Assembly (NCBI RefSeq): GCF_949987515.2
Contig: NC_082699.1
Location: forward strand, 78,349,458-78,413,457
DNA from: Delphinus delphis
Lineage: Eukaryota; Chordata; Mammalia; Artiodactyla; Delphinidae
Reading direction: 5' to 3'
Length of the DNA: 64,000 bases
Shown in pieces: positions 21,525 to 32,818 of this stretch. Position 1 is the stretch's first letter. Each line of letters begins with the position of its first letter. The position numbers were made by a program, and so were the translations under genes. The notes under the pieces are model-generated. The model ran no database searches. It was not told the origin of the DNA and worked only from the letters and a program-made list of their open reading frames with translations.

Positions 21525-21670
21525 AGAAGGTGTCAGTGTTATCATGGTCATGGGCCCCGTTGGAGGGCTGAGGAAATGAAGGCACACAGAGCTGAAGTGA
21601 TAACTCCGTGTCCACAGCCTGACAGTGTAAGGGCTCAGGCCTTGAACCTGGGCCATCTGACAGCAAAGCT
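21525..21670 (-). mobile_element. MIR SINE fragment
   Basis: CAGTGTTATCATGGTCATGG, then GGGCTGAGGAAATGAAGGCA, then a GGCCTTGAACCTGGGCCAT block follow the MIR complement. Confidence 0.65.
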
Positions 21671-21699
21671 CTCACTTGACATTTACTTGAGAAAATAAT

Positions 21700-21835
21700 A
21701 CCAATTTAGTCAATGAATTTGTTCAACAATGCTAAGTGATTACCATGTGCTAATTATTGTTTCAGGCAGTGGGGATGTGGTGGTGAGGGCGGCAGACATG
21801 TCCTAGCCCCATGCCCCTGGGGCCCAGGGTGGGAG
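21700..21835 (-). mobile_element. L2 LINE 3' end fragment
   Basis: GTGATTACCATGTGCTAATT, then CAGTGGGGATGTGGTGGTGA is the complement of the L2 3' end (TATCCCCAGTGCC, then GCACATAGTAGG). Confidence 0.6.
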
Positions 21836-22792
21836 GTGGAAGGTCATGTGAGCAATGTGTGGGTGTCCCTGGCTTGGGTGGGGGGTGGGGAAGGTCAGGA
21901 GAAGATGCCAGGGATTGGTGGCATCATGTCCGTACCTAGTAAGCACTGGATAGGTACGGCTGAATGAGGCGGTAACTGAGTCATGACCTTCCTTGGCTAT
22001 CAAGGGATGACCCTTACCTGGTGTCAGTCCTTGCTTGAGCCTGGAGCACCACACTCCTGCCCACAGGTCAACAGAGTGGCCAGGGCCCTCACCCTTCAGT
22101 CACGGAATTTGTACCAAGTAGCTTCCTTCCTTCAGTTCACACCGCAGTGTCTTCACCTGCTTCTTGTTATACCTGCGTCTCAGCCACTCTTGGTACCTAA
22201 TGTCAGCCCAGCCACAGCGACTCCACCCACCACAGGCTGGCCCCTTAGGCCTTCTGGGTTCACCGACTTCAGCTGCTCTGGGTAAACCCCTAGCCAGTCT
22301 CATAGTCTCTCATGTTTTTGTCTTCCTGGATGACTTTTGGTCCTCCAAAGGCCATAAGACTTTGATTATTAGGCATATGTGCAAAGAGGTTATTCTAAGA
22401 GGTGAAAACAAGGGCTTGGAGGTCAAGAAGTATAAACAGAAATGAAGTTAGTGCAATAGAAAACGGGATTGAAGGAGTTGGAGAAAGTTGGGAGTCATCT
22501 AATTTTCCTGTGGGAGGTGCACAGTCAGGGCAGAATTAACAGGATTTTCTGTGACCTTCACATTAATTTTTCCACCCATGCAGTGTTTGTTTAGTTTTCT
22601 CTCTGTTCTGGGTACTGTTTCTGCACCCCTCCCAGCCACGTGGAGGAACGGGCACTTCAGCACCTGGCCTCTGTGGACAGCACCCCCAGCCACCGAGGTA
22701 TCCTTTCTACCCCTCCCTCCACGTCACCCAACGGACCCATTTATCCGACGGTGAATCTGGTCAAAGGCGCTGCTGAAGGACCAACAACTTGT
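21836..22792. other. Single-copy sequence, no gene recognised
   Basis: Moderate GC. No repeat or exon is recognised. Confidence 0.4.
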
Positions 22793-22810
22793 CCCCCCCC
22801 CCCCCCCCCC
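22793..22810 (+). repeat. Homopolymer C18
   Basis: An uninterrupted run of 18 C. It is liable to length error in sequencing and assembly. Confidence 0.97.
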
Positions 22811-23969
22811 AGGAAGGGTGTGATTCTTCAGAGACAGGCAGAACCGGATCCAAACCCACGTCTTAGCGTCGCCACGACTTTGACCCCCAGCTCCCTACCT
22901 GTCACCCCGGGTGGCCATGAGGGGTCGATGGGGTCGTGTTTGTCAGGTGCTTGACGAAGAGCAGGGCTTCTACAGCTGTTCGCTTCTTCCCCCGAAGTAG
23001 CACGTTTCAACTCTCCAGGGGATTCCTAGTGCCTGAGCCAGATGGTTGCGGGGCAGACATCTTGGCAAGCTGGTGTGGAAGGCTGTCTTTAGCCAAGCCC
23101 CACGCCGAGCCTCACCTGGGTGTGGAGAGGAGAAGCAGATCTGTTTTGACATCTCCCAGGTCTTTTCTGGGAGAGAAGGGATACAACAGCTCCTCAGTCC
23201 CTAAGGGTTTTGTGCGTTTAATGGTGAGTTCTACAAGGGCAATGCTCGACTCAGGGAATGGAGAATTAAAGGTGAGATTCCAGCTGTGTGCAAGACACCG
23301 GGGGAGACTGGCTGGAAGTCACCTTGTTCAGTGGCTGCCTGCCCATCCCCAATCAGGCTGGGCTCTTGTGAGAGCAATCCCCACGCCTCGTGAGAGGCTA
23401 AGACAGAACCACGGGTGGAGAGAAACAAGTGTCTGCCTGGAACTCAGGAAGCCCTTGCACTGAGGCTGCTGTTGGATTATGACACTGGTGGTACCTGGTG
23501 AAATCATATTAGACTCAAAATTCTATCTCATCCTTGCCCCAGCCCCTGGATGGGGGCCTTCTATCCTGTTCACTGCTTATTCCCCTTGGGCCAAAGGTCT
23601 GCAGTGTGGGGCTGCCACCTGTGCTTTCAATGTAATGAGTGGCACATGGGGCTGTAATTGCCACAGCCTGCATGATGCGTGACTCACCAGAAAATTGCAT
23701 GAGGTGAGCTCTTCCCGGGAAGCCCTATCCCCAGAGAGCTGGTCCCCAGACCATGACGGAGAATGGCTTTTCCTCTAGGGAAGGCCAGGCCAGCAGGTAA
23801 TGTCAGAGCAAACCATTCTGAAGAGAGGTCACACTCCAGGCTTCCCTGTTCTCCCGGGCCGGCACATCTGTTGGCCCTTTGGTGAGGCCGCCCAGCATCG
23901 TGGCTTGGCCTTTGCTCGCAGTGTACCAGTTTGCTGTGGCTGCATGCCTGCAGCCTCTGGGCCCTCCCA
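22811..23969. other. GC-moderate sequence, no gene recognised
   Basis: The 175-codon plus frame at 22936-23463 is the longest, with no domain, no transmembrane pattern and no plausible exon boundaries that I could recognise. No repeat is assigned. Confidence 0.4.
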
Positions 23970-23971
23970 CC

Positions 23972-24056
23972 TGTGGTTCTGTCCCACCTCTCTGAGCCTC
24001 AGGTTTTCCACCTGCAAAATGGAGAAGAGAGGATGACACCTCAAAAGTAACAGTGA
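23972..24056 (+). mobile_element. MIR SINE fragment
   Basis: CTGAGCCTCAGGTTTTCCAC, then CTGCAAAATGGAGAAGAGAG is the MIR sense core. Confidence 0.65.
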
Positions 24057-24939
24057 GGAAGACACGAGCCAGCCCCTTATGATGCTGTGGGAAGCACCAC
24101 TCAGGTGTAAGCTCCCTCATGGGGCCCGGGGGGCAGGCACAGGCCTGGGATCCGGGGCCACATCCCCCGAAGCACACCCAGGGATGGCCAGTTAGGAGGC
24201 ATGTGAACCTCCCTCAGCTCCCGCCTCTCTGTCTGGCAAATGCAGGATGCGATGAGGTCGGCCTCTGACTGTCTCAGTGGAGTTTCTCTCGTTATGTAAA
24301 CTGATAAGTGCCCTGCTCGAAGTACACAGTGGATGCAGCGCTTGAATCCCCCCGAGAACCAGCCCAGAGTGAGCTGGGCCGGGCAACGCACACACCATTC
24401 ACCTACCTGGGATAACTCTGGAGGCCAAGCCCTTCCCCAGAAGAGGAGACCGAAGGTCAGGGAGGCCCCTTGGTGGCCCCACATGGCACAGCATGTCTGT
24501 GGTTTATCTGGGGTAAAACTTTGGTTGGTCTAATTCTTTAGCTTGTGCTTGGGCCCTTCTCTGGCGTCCCCCACTCCTTTCATGAACCCCTCGATGTCAC
24601 AGCATGTCTCCCGTGAGGCCATCTGGATCTCAGAGAGAGCCAGATCTGGGCCAGAGAGGTGAGTCCACAAGACAGTTGTCACACAGCAAGCTGGGCAGAG
24701 GAAGGTGAGGCGCTGGTTCCGCTGCCGCTCCCACTGCCAGCTCTTCAGCCTGCCTTCACTCTGCTCTCTGGCGTCATCGGACCCTGCCTGCAGCCCACAG
24801 GCCCCCAGCCCACAGGGAGGCTCAGTGCCACCTCACGTGGCAGGTGGGGGGGGCGTGGAGTGTCCGCGGTGGGAGAGCCTGTCCCCATTGCTGGGCCACG
24901 TGTCGGTGTGTGTGAGAGTGACAGAGATAATTTCCCAAA
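24057..24939. other. GC-rich sequence, no gene recognised
   Basis: No supported feature. A G8 run at about 24846-24853 is the only simple tract. Confidence 0.4.
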
Positions 24940-25085
24940 CACCATCTGAGCTGAGTGCATTTTGATGAGGGTGACGGTTTTTTAAATTTTAAATTAGAAA
25001 CTGCATTTTTACCTCTGCCAAAATAAAGATGAGAAATCAGATAAATCTGGTTCAAAAAGGGCTGGAACCGGGGAAAATGTGTCTG
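24940..25085. promoter_or_regulatory. AT-rich island, candidate conserved non-coding element
   Basis: Within GC-rich DNA, about 140 bp with TTTAAATTTTAAATTAGAAA, then CAAAATAAAGATGAGAAATC. No repeat family is recognised. A very old LINE remnant is the main alternative. Confidence 0.3.
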
Positions 25086-26474
25086 ACAGGCTCTCTGTTG
25101 AGCAAACAGACCTGGACGGCAATGTGTGTCTGGAGCTCGGTGCCCGGGACTCTGGGCTCCTGGGTCCTCTGCAGCCCCGGCCAGGCCGTCTGCAGAGCCG
25201 GGGCTGGTGGGGTGACACACACACACGGGCTGGGCTCCCAGGCAGAGGCCCCACGAGGCAGAGGGAGGGGCGGTGGCCTGCACACCCCGGGAACCTGTTC
25301 TGTCCTTTCTGGAACCTCTGTGTCGCACGCTGGCTGCGGTGCTGTCTCCGGGGGTTGGGGGGAGGGATGGGCTCAGCCCTGTCTGTGTCCCCCAGCATCT
25401 TCCAGAGACCCTTTTCATGCTGTCGCCTCCATTCTACTGTTGGGGAACCTGAGGCCCAGGGGCCTGGCTGGGAGCTGGAGCAGAGGACCGGCGGGCAAAG
25501 GCTCCCTTCCTGCGCAGGGTCAGTAAGGCAGGGTGCGCTGGCTGCGGGGCAGGCAGCAGGTGGTGGCCAGGCCCCGGGGGCAGTGGCTCTGACTTTCTGA
25601 GAAAGTTCTCGAGCTCCTTTCCCCACCAGCCCCGCCAGCCTGGCTGTGCCTCTTCGACCTCGCAGAACTTCCCTCGCCCTCTGCAGCATCCCGCTTGTCC
25701 TGGTGGCCGTTCCCCCTTCATCAGAGCCTGGCTCTGGCGGGACCCTCCTGGGAAAGGCTCACCCGCTGTTGCCCGTCACCCCCTGAACATACTTTAATTT
25801 GCATTGTCTGCTCCCCCTGCCAGCCGCTGTGTAGCGTCAGTTCCAAAACAGCAACACGACAGAAGACCCAGGAGCTGTGGTCCCCCGCTCCCCCAGAGTC
25901 CGGTCAGTGGAACCTGCGACCCTCAGCAACTCTTCTCCCTCCTCCGTGGGTGTTTATTCTCTGGGCTCTCCCCCAGCACCCCTCAGCCCCCCGGAGCCCT
26001 GTCCTGCCCTGCCCTGCCCTGCATCCCTTACCCATGAGCCCTGCCTCCAAGTCTCTGTCCCCACCTCCCCTGCGAGGCCCCCAGGCACCCGACAGCAGGA
26101 CCCTCTCCTGGCTCATGTGAGCCTTCAGTTAACTGTCAGAGTCCAGGGAGCAAGTGTGGGTTGTGTCAGTGAAGGCCCTCGGTCCTCTGGAGAGCGGTGG
26201 TGCCGGGTTCGACCCCCTGTTTCCCTGTGCCCTCCATTCCCCGGGCATCCACAAACCAGAGTTCGTGAGGCCACACTGTCCCTGCGGAGGTTGAGCCCTG
26301 TGGCCCTGCTGTGCATGGGCCACCTAGCCTCCCTCCACACACCCATCCAAGTGGCCCTTCCCAGAGTGTCCATGGTCTTCCCTCCAGAACCCCGGGATCT
26401 TGGTCTGCCTTCAAGGCCATTGCCGCGAGATTTATTTTTTAAAGTGAGATTTAAAAAAAACCCTGCTCAAGGCA
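25086..26474. other. GC-rich sequence, no gene recognised
   Basis: Frames of 226-228 codons on opposite strands (25009-25689 minus; 25877-26563 plus) overlap antisense frames of similar length, as expected from GC-rich non-coding DNA. A small CCTGC pentamer run lies at about 26000-26022. No domain is recognised. Confidence 0.45.
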
Positions 26475-26795
26475 GACCATGGAATACTACTCAAAATAAA
26501 AGGGAAGGAACTATTGGTTCACACAGAACCTTGGATGGATCTCAAGGGCATTATGCTGAGTGAAATAAAGAGCCGATCTCAAAGGTTACAAACTGTGATT
26601 CCATTTATATAACTTTTTCCAAGTGACACAATGATAGAAATGGAGAACAGACAAGCGACGGCCAGGGGTCGGGATGGGGTGGGGGAGGGGCAATGCTGAA
26701 GGGGCAGCGGGGCGCCTCGTGGGGACATGGCAGTGCTGTACCTCGACAGTGGTGGCTACACAGACGTGTACGTGTGATACGGTCCACAGAGCCAT
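26475..26795 (+). mobile_element. LINE-1 3' region
   Basis: CATGGAATACTACTCAAAAT, GCATTATGCTGAGTGAAATA, GTGATTCCATTTATATAACT and a GGCCAGGGGTCGGGATGGGG block occur in the order of the 3' end of ORF2/3' UTR of old L1s, followed by a CTCGACAGTGGTGGCTACAC block. It runs into the CA-rich tract. Confidence 0.82.
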
Positions 26796-27045
26796 GCGTG
26801 GGTGTGCACACACACATACGCACATACAGCACACACACACAGACACACACATATACATACAGGCATACATGTGTCCACACGTACACACACACGTACGCAG
26901 CTCTACACACACTCATATATACGTGCACACACGTAAAGCACACACGTATACACACACACATACATGCAGGCACACATGTGCAGACACACATGCACACAGA
27001 CACACGCATTCCTGCCCACTCACACACACCTGCTCTCACACACAA
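26796..27045 (+). repeat. Imperfect (CA)n tract, about 250 bp
   Basis: CA dinucleotides interrupted by TA, CG and CTC steps. It joins the 3' end of the L1 fragment, where an L1 ends in a TG/CA-like stretch that could have seeded it. Mostly alternating purine-pyrimidine. Frames across it encode only Thr/His or Val/Cys-rich low complexity. Confidence 0.9.
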
Positions 27046-27214
27046 ATACATGGGTGTGAAAGCTGGCGAAACGGAACGAGTGCAGGTTGCTGTCGCAGCG
27101 TCAAGACCCCGATGGGATGTGCTGCAGTGGGGGCGTGAGGGGAGGGGACATGGGACCTTTCTAGATCATTTCTGCAATTTCCTGCTTCTATTTCAACCTA
27201 AATATTTGCCTGGT
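27046..27214. other. Short single-copy stretch
   Basis: No feature is recognised between the CA tract and the SINE. Confidence 0.4.
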
Positions 27215-27434
27215 TTTTTTTTGTATTTTTTTGTTTTGTTTTGCGGTACGCAGGCCTCTCACTGCTGTGGCCTCTCCCGTTGCAGAGCACAGGCTCCGGA
27301 CGCGCAGGCTCAGCGGCCATGGCTCACGGGCCCAGCCGCTCCGCGGCACGTGCGATCTTCCCGGACCATGGCACGAACCCGCATCTCCTGCATCGGCAGG
27401 CGGACTCTCAACCACTGCGCCACCAGGGAAGCCC
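27215..27434 (-). mobile_element. CHR-type SINE, short form
   Basis: T-rich tail complement at 27215-27243, then the short-form body ending AGGGAAGCCC at 27434. Left flank TATTTGCCTGGTTTT and right flank TATTTTCCTGTTTTT form an imperfect target duplication. A-box intact. Confidence 0.93.
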
Positions 27435-27591
27435 TATTTTCCTGTTTTTAAGTGAGATTAAGAGGGGGCTAGGAGAGTCAGAAGGGGCGGGCGGGGCTGG
27501 GAGGGGGGCAGCTTGATGGGGAAGGAGGAGAGGGGAGCAGGGCTCGTGGGGAGCACCGACGAGCCACTGCCTCTCCCTCATTTACGGTGGG

Positions 27592-28068
27592 AGTGCATTC
27601 GCTTCCTAGGGCTGCCGTAATACATGACCACAGACTGGGGGGCTTAAAACAACAAGAATTACTCTCTCAAGTTCTGGAGGCCAGAATCTGAAATCAAGGC
27701 GTCCCGGGGCCGTGCTCCCTCCAGAGGCTCTGGGGGAGCAGCCTTCCTGCTTCTTCCGCTCCGGGTGTGGCCAGCCTTCACTGACGCTCCACGGCTACAG
27801 CGGCACCACGCCGGTCTCTGTGCCACGCAGCCACCTTCCTTCTGTGTCTCTTCACATGGCCTTATTCTTGTGTGTCTCTCTGTCCCCTCTCTGGGTCCCC
27901 TCTCTTCTTACAAGGAGACCAGACGTTGGATTTAGGGCCACCTTAATCCTGCATGACTCCATCTTAACGGCAATGACCCTGTTCCCAAGGAAGTTCATAT
28001 TCTGAGGTACTAGGGGTTAGGATTTCAACATATCCTTTAGGGGGACACAGTGCAACTCACAGCAAGGG
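27592..28068 (-). mobile_element. Ancient dispersed mammalian repeat, nearly complete, family unassigned
   Basis: Blocks in order on the + strand: CTTCCTAGGGCTGCCGTAAT, GGGGGCTTAAAACAACAAGA, TTCTGGAGGCCAGAATCTGA, TCTTCACATGGCCTTATTCT, CTTCTTACAAGGAGACCAGA and GGGGTTAGGATTTCAACATA. This is the complement of a very common mammalian LTR-like repeat ending GCCACCCAG...TTACGGCAGCC. I recognise the repeat with confidence but not its formal name. Non-coding. Confidence 0.7.
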
Positions 28069-28699
28069 TCCTTCCCCAGGCCCCGAGGCTGGAGTGCGGT
28101 GGTCCAGGGCCGGAATCTCCTTTCTCCTCCTGCACTCGAGTCCTGACACGGCGGGGAGCCACACGCCAACAGCATGCACAGCACTGTTCTGGGCGCCGAG
28201 AGGCCCCCGAATTCTCTGCCCCCAGTGTTGACCCCCAGGCTCACAACATAGGTGTCTCCTGCACGCCTCTCCTTGAGGTGCTCAGCCTGGGCTCCTGCAG
28301 GGTCCCTTCTGCCTGCTCAGCCCTGGGTCTGGGCTCTCCCCTCCCCCCGCCTCCTGCCCCTCCCCCCCGTGCAGGCTCCGAGGAAGCCCCCTTCTCTGTT
28401 TCCTGCCCAGCCCAGGGGCCACCCCTCTCCCTACCTGCTGAGGGACTCTGGCTGAGCCAGTCTGGAAACTTCCCCTGCCCTGACAGCACCTTGTCCTGAG
28501 CGTGGCCTGACTAGGTGGACTCGATTTTTTTCTGGGGGGATAAAGGAAAAGCATTTTTTGTTTTTAGATATTCAAACCCCAGAGGTCAGGTGAATGATGG
28601 TTTCTGGCTGTGGCTCCCCGTCGGTCACGGGCTGCCTGCCACAGCGAGGGGGCCCCGTCCCAACTCGGCTTCGTTCCCCGAGGTGAAGCTCAATCCCAT
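28069..28699. other. GC-rich sequence, no gene recognised
   Basis: Pyrimidine-rich on the + strand (C/T runs near 28320-28370). No exon or repeat is assigned. Confidence 0.4.
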
Positions 28700-28985
28700 T
28701 CGATCCAACATCACAGGCCAAGCTTTGTGCCCACAGCCTCCCTCCTGAAGCTCCTCCGCCCTTTCCCTCTGAGCCTTCTCATCTGGCCATCTCTGTCTCC
28801 AAGGGGTCTTCCCTGACTCCGACCTGGGTCTGGGGTCTCTTCTGTGCTGCCCCTGGCCCCGCTCTGCCCTAACACACTCTGCTCCTCCTGCCCAGACTCA
28901 GAGCTCCTCGGGGCCAGGCTGGCTTATTGTCGCCGTCCCCTAGCCCAGAGCCCACCCTCAGGCGATGTCTATTGAGTGTTTCACC
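28700..28985 (+). mobile_element. L2 LINE 3' end
   Basis: CTTCCCTGACTCCGACCTGG, then ACTCAGAGCTCCTCGGGGCC and CCCTAGCCCAGAGCCCACCC, then GATGTCTATTGAGTG follows the L2 3' UTR order. Diverged. Confidence 0.55.
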
Positions 28986-30105
28986 CACAGGAACCCATGG
29001 GCAGATGAGGAGGCGACAAGCCCGGGCTTGGAGCAGTGCTGGGCAGCAGGCACTCTCGGGACAACTGGGCCTCGGGCTCCGCCAAGGTTCAGGAGGTCCA
29101 GGAGGGCTCAGGGCACTTCAGAGGGAGGGACAGCCTCACCCTAGACCAGAAGCAAGGAGGCCCGGCTGTGGGCCTGCAGTGAGCTTGCTGGCGAGCCGCT
29201 GGGTTTCAGGTGGCGTGAAGCCTGGGAAGGCGGGGATGAGGGCGATGAAGGGAGGGCGGGAGCTGGTGTGTCACGTGTAGCTGACCGCCCGCCCAGAGGA
29301 CGATGTAGAGAACAACCACTGCAGCGCCAGAGCACAGCCAGCTGACGATGTGGGAGGGGGCGCTGGGCTTGCGGAGACAGAGCTGTGATTACGCGGGGGG
29401 CGGGGCTGGAGGGGGGCCGAGGGAGGAATGCCTGTCCCTCCTCCCCTCCCACCTCTCAGCAATTTCCCTCAACTGCAGGTCAGTCACACTAGAGGAGGGG
29501 CCCTGCCCCTCCCCAGCCCAGGAGGCAGAGGGATTCTGTAAAAAGGTCTGCTCATCTGTGACTTTAATCCCCTGCTGTGATCTTATCTCGCTCCGGAAAG
29601 CTCTCATGTCCATTGATCCTGCGCTGGCAAGAGCACGGGAGCCTCGGCTATTAGCTCCCGGCAGCTACTAAAGCTGCCCATCGACTGACATCCTGCAGCA
29701 GCACGTGGCGGGGGGTGGGGGGGATCGTTACCTGCTCCAAGGCACCCGGCAGAGCCCCAGCTGGCCCTGCAACTTCCTCCTGGGGCTGGACGCTCCACCC
29801 CAGCCCGGCTGGCACAGAAGGTCCCTGTGTGCCCGCCCCCAGAGCCAGCCTGGCCGTGTCCCCTGAAAGCCTCATCTTCTCTGGCAGTTAGCGGGAAGTG
29901 AGCCTGGGTGGGCAGCCGCCAGCTCCTACGTGAACCCTCAGGAATCTCCAAGGCGGCTGGAAGACGGTGGATGTTTTGAAGTCAGCAGAGACAGTAGTGT
30001 TTACACCACAGAAATTGGCAAGTTGCAAGTCCCCCTCAGCACGGCTCTGTTTGCCCCTCTCGGTCATGGGGACTCCAGGTACACAGGGCCCTGCCTCTGC
30101 ATTTG
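28986..30105. other. GC-rich sequence with G-runs, no gene recognised
   Basis: Several G-runs, including GGCGGGGGGTGGGGGGGATC at about 29707-29726, could form G-quadruplexes. No domain-bearing frame. Confidence 0.4.
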
Positions 30106-30109
30106 AAGC

Positions 30110-30440
30110 CCCCACTGCTTCTCTCCTCCAGACCCTGCACCTGCTCTCACCTGCCTCTGGACCCTGGGGCTTCTCTCTTACAGCTCTGAAGCATCAGCTG
30201 TCTGACCATGCCACTGCCACTTGGAACTTTTTCTGCAGCCTCAGGGTCAAGTGCAGACCAGGTGGCCTGATCCTGAGACCTTACCTAGTAAGCACCATGT
30301 GCCTCTCTCTAGACTGCCCGCCCGTAAGGCCTAGCAGGAAGCCCTCCTCCTCCGGGAAGTCTTCCTGGTGCCCTGGCAGGAGGACTTCCTTCTCCCCAGG
30401 TCTCCACATGCTCTGCTGCCCTGGGGCACATGCTGGCTGC
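30110..30440 (+). mobile_element. L2 LINE fragment, diverged
   Basis: CACTTGGAACTTTTTCTGCA, then GTCTTCCTGGTGCCCTGGCA recalls the L2 3' region (TTCCCTCTGCCTGGAA, then TTCCCTGACCACC), though weakly. The 190-codon frame across it is not a gene. Confidence 0.35.
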
Positions 30441-31502
30441 TTTCTCCAGACCCAGGGCCTTGAGGGGAGGTGGGGATTTGGGGAAAGAGACGCCCGGCCC
30501 CCAGCTGGCAGGGCGTGTGCCCCCGAGTGTGAATGGTGAGGTGCCCATGCCAGCATAGTGGACCCCAGGAAGGGATGTCAGCAGGAACCACTCCAGGATT
30601 GGACTGGCCATGGCCTGGCCTGGCCACATCCCCAGGCCGATGTTGTCCTCGGGGGATCTCGGGGCAGGTGGAGAGAGCCACAGTCCGCTCCTGCCAGGTT
30701 TCTGCCGCACCCCAAGAACAGAAAGCAGCCAAGACGGAAGACTCCACCTTGGACGATGCGTGGGGCGTTGGTCAGGGGCCCGCCCCCTCCCTCCCACATG
30801 GGAACCTGTTAGGGGGGCTCTCAGGGTAAATAAGACCAGGCTTCTGGGGCCGGGGACACAGCTGCTCGGCAGCGAAGGCTAGTGGCCCCAGCCCTGGTCT
30901 CCCTGACCGCTTGCTGGCTGCGCAGATGACAACTGCCACCCCTGCTGTCCACTCCCTGCTGTCGGCCAAGGCTGGGGGCTCCTCCCGGAGCTCTGGGCGG
31001 CTGGTAGCTGTCACTCTGAGAGCAGGCCCCGCCCGCCCACCCGCCTGCCAGCCTCTGCCCGCCTGCGTGGATGAGGGGAAGGAGGACAAGTCTATATTTA
31101 TCTGAAGTGCGAGGAGGCTTGTCTGGCTGTGAGCTGCAAATGCCTGCATCCCATCTGGGCCCGGAGCTGCTCTCAGCGGACAAGTCATTCTGGCTTGATC
31201 TGCACCCGCCCAGTGCCAGTTGCAGGAGAGGTGGGGCTTTGCGGTGCCTGGAGGCTCCTGCTGGCTGGCAAAAGCTCCCGCGAGTAACAGAGGCTCAGGC
31301 CAGGCTTAGGGAGTTTGCTGAGGCTTAGCGGGAGCTCGGCTCCAGAGCAGGGGACCGTCCATACAGCCCCGCCCCAGCATCAGCCTGGGGGCAGGGGGGC
31401 TGGCCCAGGCTCAGCTGCACAGGAGTCGGGGTGGCCCTGCCTCTGACAACCCTTGACTTTCAAAAGCTCCATGAGAAACTAAGCAATGGGTGTAAAGGAA
31501 AT
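30441..31502. other. GC-rich sequence, no gene recognised
   Basis: No repeat family or exon is recognised. CTATATTTATC at 31091-31101 is a near-match to a MEF2 site but is isolated. Confidence 0.4.
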
Positions 31503-31762
31503 GAGCCCTGACCTGATTCTAGGCTAAGCCCAGAGCCTGGCCACACACCGAGCCCTGATCCTAGTCACACACTGAGCCCTGACCCTGGTCACACTCTGAG
31601 TCCCGGCCCTGGTCACACTCTGAGTCCCGACTCTGGCCACACACTGAGCCCTGATGCTGGTACGACCTGAACCCTGACCCTGGTCACACACTGAGGCCTT
31701 ACCCTGGCCACACACTGAGCCCTGATGCTGGTCACGACCTGAGCCCTGACCCTGACCCTTGA
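31503..31762 (+). repeat. 24-bp minisatellite, about 10.5 units
   Basis: Units of 23-24 bp, each beginning GAGCCCTGA and ending in a GGTCACACACT-like half, run from 31503 to about 31762. Because 24 is a multiple of three, the minus strand stays open and encodes an eight-residue repeat (RAQCVTRV-like). The same unit occurs inverted at 4341-4430. Confidence 0.92.
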
Positions 31763-31994
31763 TCCTCTATGACCTGCCCCAGCATGAAACCTGGAAGCCC
31801 GTGCAGGACGTGAGGCTAAGGCGTCCCTCTGCTCTGCTGGGACTGAGGTCAGAACATGTCTTCTCCCCACATGGGGGAACGTGTCCCTCGCCCATGGGGC
31901 CTGGGGGGTATTTTTTAAGTTGTAACAGCAGATTTTAAAGGAGAAGACAGTGTTGAGAAGACCTCTTGGAATGGAGAATTGATGACATTTGCCC
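31763..31994. other. Short single-copy stretch
   Basis: Nothing recognised beyond a T-rich patch near 31911-31922. Confidence 0.35.
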
Positions 31995-32145
31995 CAGAAC
32001 CTTTACCCGACACACCCTGTGTGGTGGGCAGAGTGAGAGTCATTGACCCACTTTACAGATGAGGAAACCGAGGCCCAAGAAATGGCCTTCTCGAGGTCTC
32101 ATCGGCAGGACACACCTGGGTTCTCTGCACCTCCAGGGTGCTCTC
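31995..32145 (-). mobile_element. MIR SINE fragment
   Basis: CACTTTACAGATGAGGAAAC, then CGAGGCCCAAGAAATGGCCT and ACACACCTGGGTTCTCTGC match the MIR complement closely. Confidence 0.85.
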
Positions 32146-32654
32146 TGCCCGGCAGCACACGTCTGGGCTCAGGACTGATGGTCCCTCGTGAGCATCCCCT
32201 GGCCATACCTCTAGAGGAAAAGGGGGACTCGGCCATCTCAGGAGGTCCCGGCACTTGGTCTCCCTGATGCCCTTGCTGCCTCGCTCTGCACCTGCCCTGG
32301 GCCTGCACTGCCGGGCCCTGGCTCTGTGCTTTGGAGACTGACCCTGTGTCCAGCAGGGAAGCAGAAACCAGACCCCTCCCTTCAACCCTGCCTTCACTTG
32401 CTTCTCTCTCTCTAAACCCCGCAGACTTCAAGCGTGAGGTGGGCGGGTGAGAGCCACTCCCATACCTGGGATAATGGAGCTGATCAAAGAATCAAATCCC
32501 CTGCCCCTTGTCCTCCCGGGGGTGGGGGGTTCCTCCAGGGTCCTGGGGGGCCTGACCATCAGAAACACAGTTTATGGTCCTGGGACTCTGCCTGCGGGGA
32601 GGACAGGCGAGGCCCATCCCGGTACAGGCACGCCCGTCTCAGTGTGCTCACAAT
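32146..32654. other. GC-rich sequence, no gene recognised
   Basis: No supported feature. Confidence 0.4.
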
Positions 32655-32818
32655 TGCCATTCACGTAAATATGCAGCCTTTAAGACTGAATAAAAAGCAA
32701 ACCAATTATAAAGGCTACTTACCCATCACATCAATCATGGGCCTTGGGGTGTTTATGCCCGAACGCCTGATTTCGGCTCGTAAGTCACTTTTACAGCCTC
32801 TTTAGCTCCTAACTACCC
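32655..32818. promoter_or_regulatory. AT-rich island, candidate conserved non-coding element
   Basis: About 160 bp with ACGTAAATATGCAGCCTTTA, AAAGCAAACCAATTATAAAG and TCACATCAATCATGGGCC. It has POU-like and homeodomain-like cores plus intact CpGs, and no recognisable transposon. The sharp composition change on both sides is the visible evidence. The regulatory role is inferred. Confidence 0.35.

Noticed and set aside
25009..26563. Frames of 226-228 codons on opposite strands
   Set aside because: GC-rich chance frames with competing frames on the other strand. No recognisable homology.
31503..31762. CRISPR-like look of regularly spaced 24-bp units
   Set aside because: Units are contiguous with no unique spacers, and the genome is mammalian.
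31740..31766. CCCTGACCCTGACCCTT as an interstitial telomere repeat
   Set aside because: The period and sequence belong to the 24-bp minisatellite unit, and the CCCTAA hexamer is absent.
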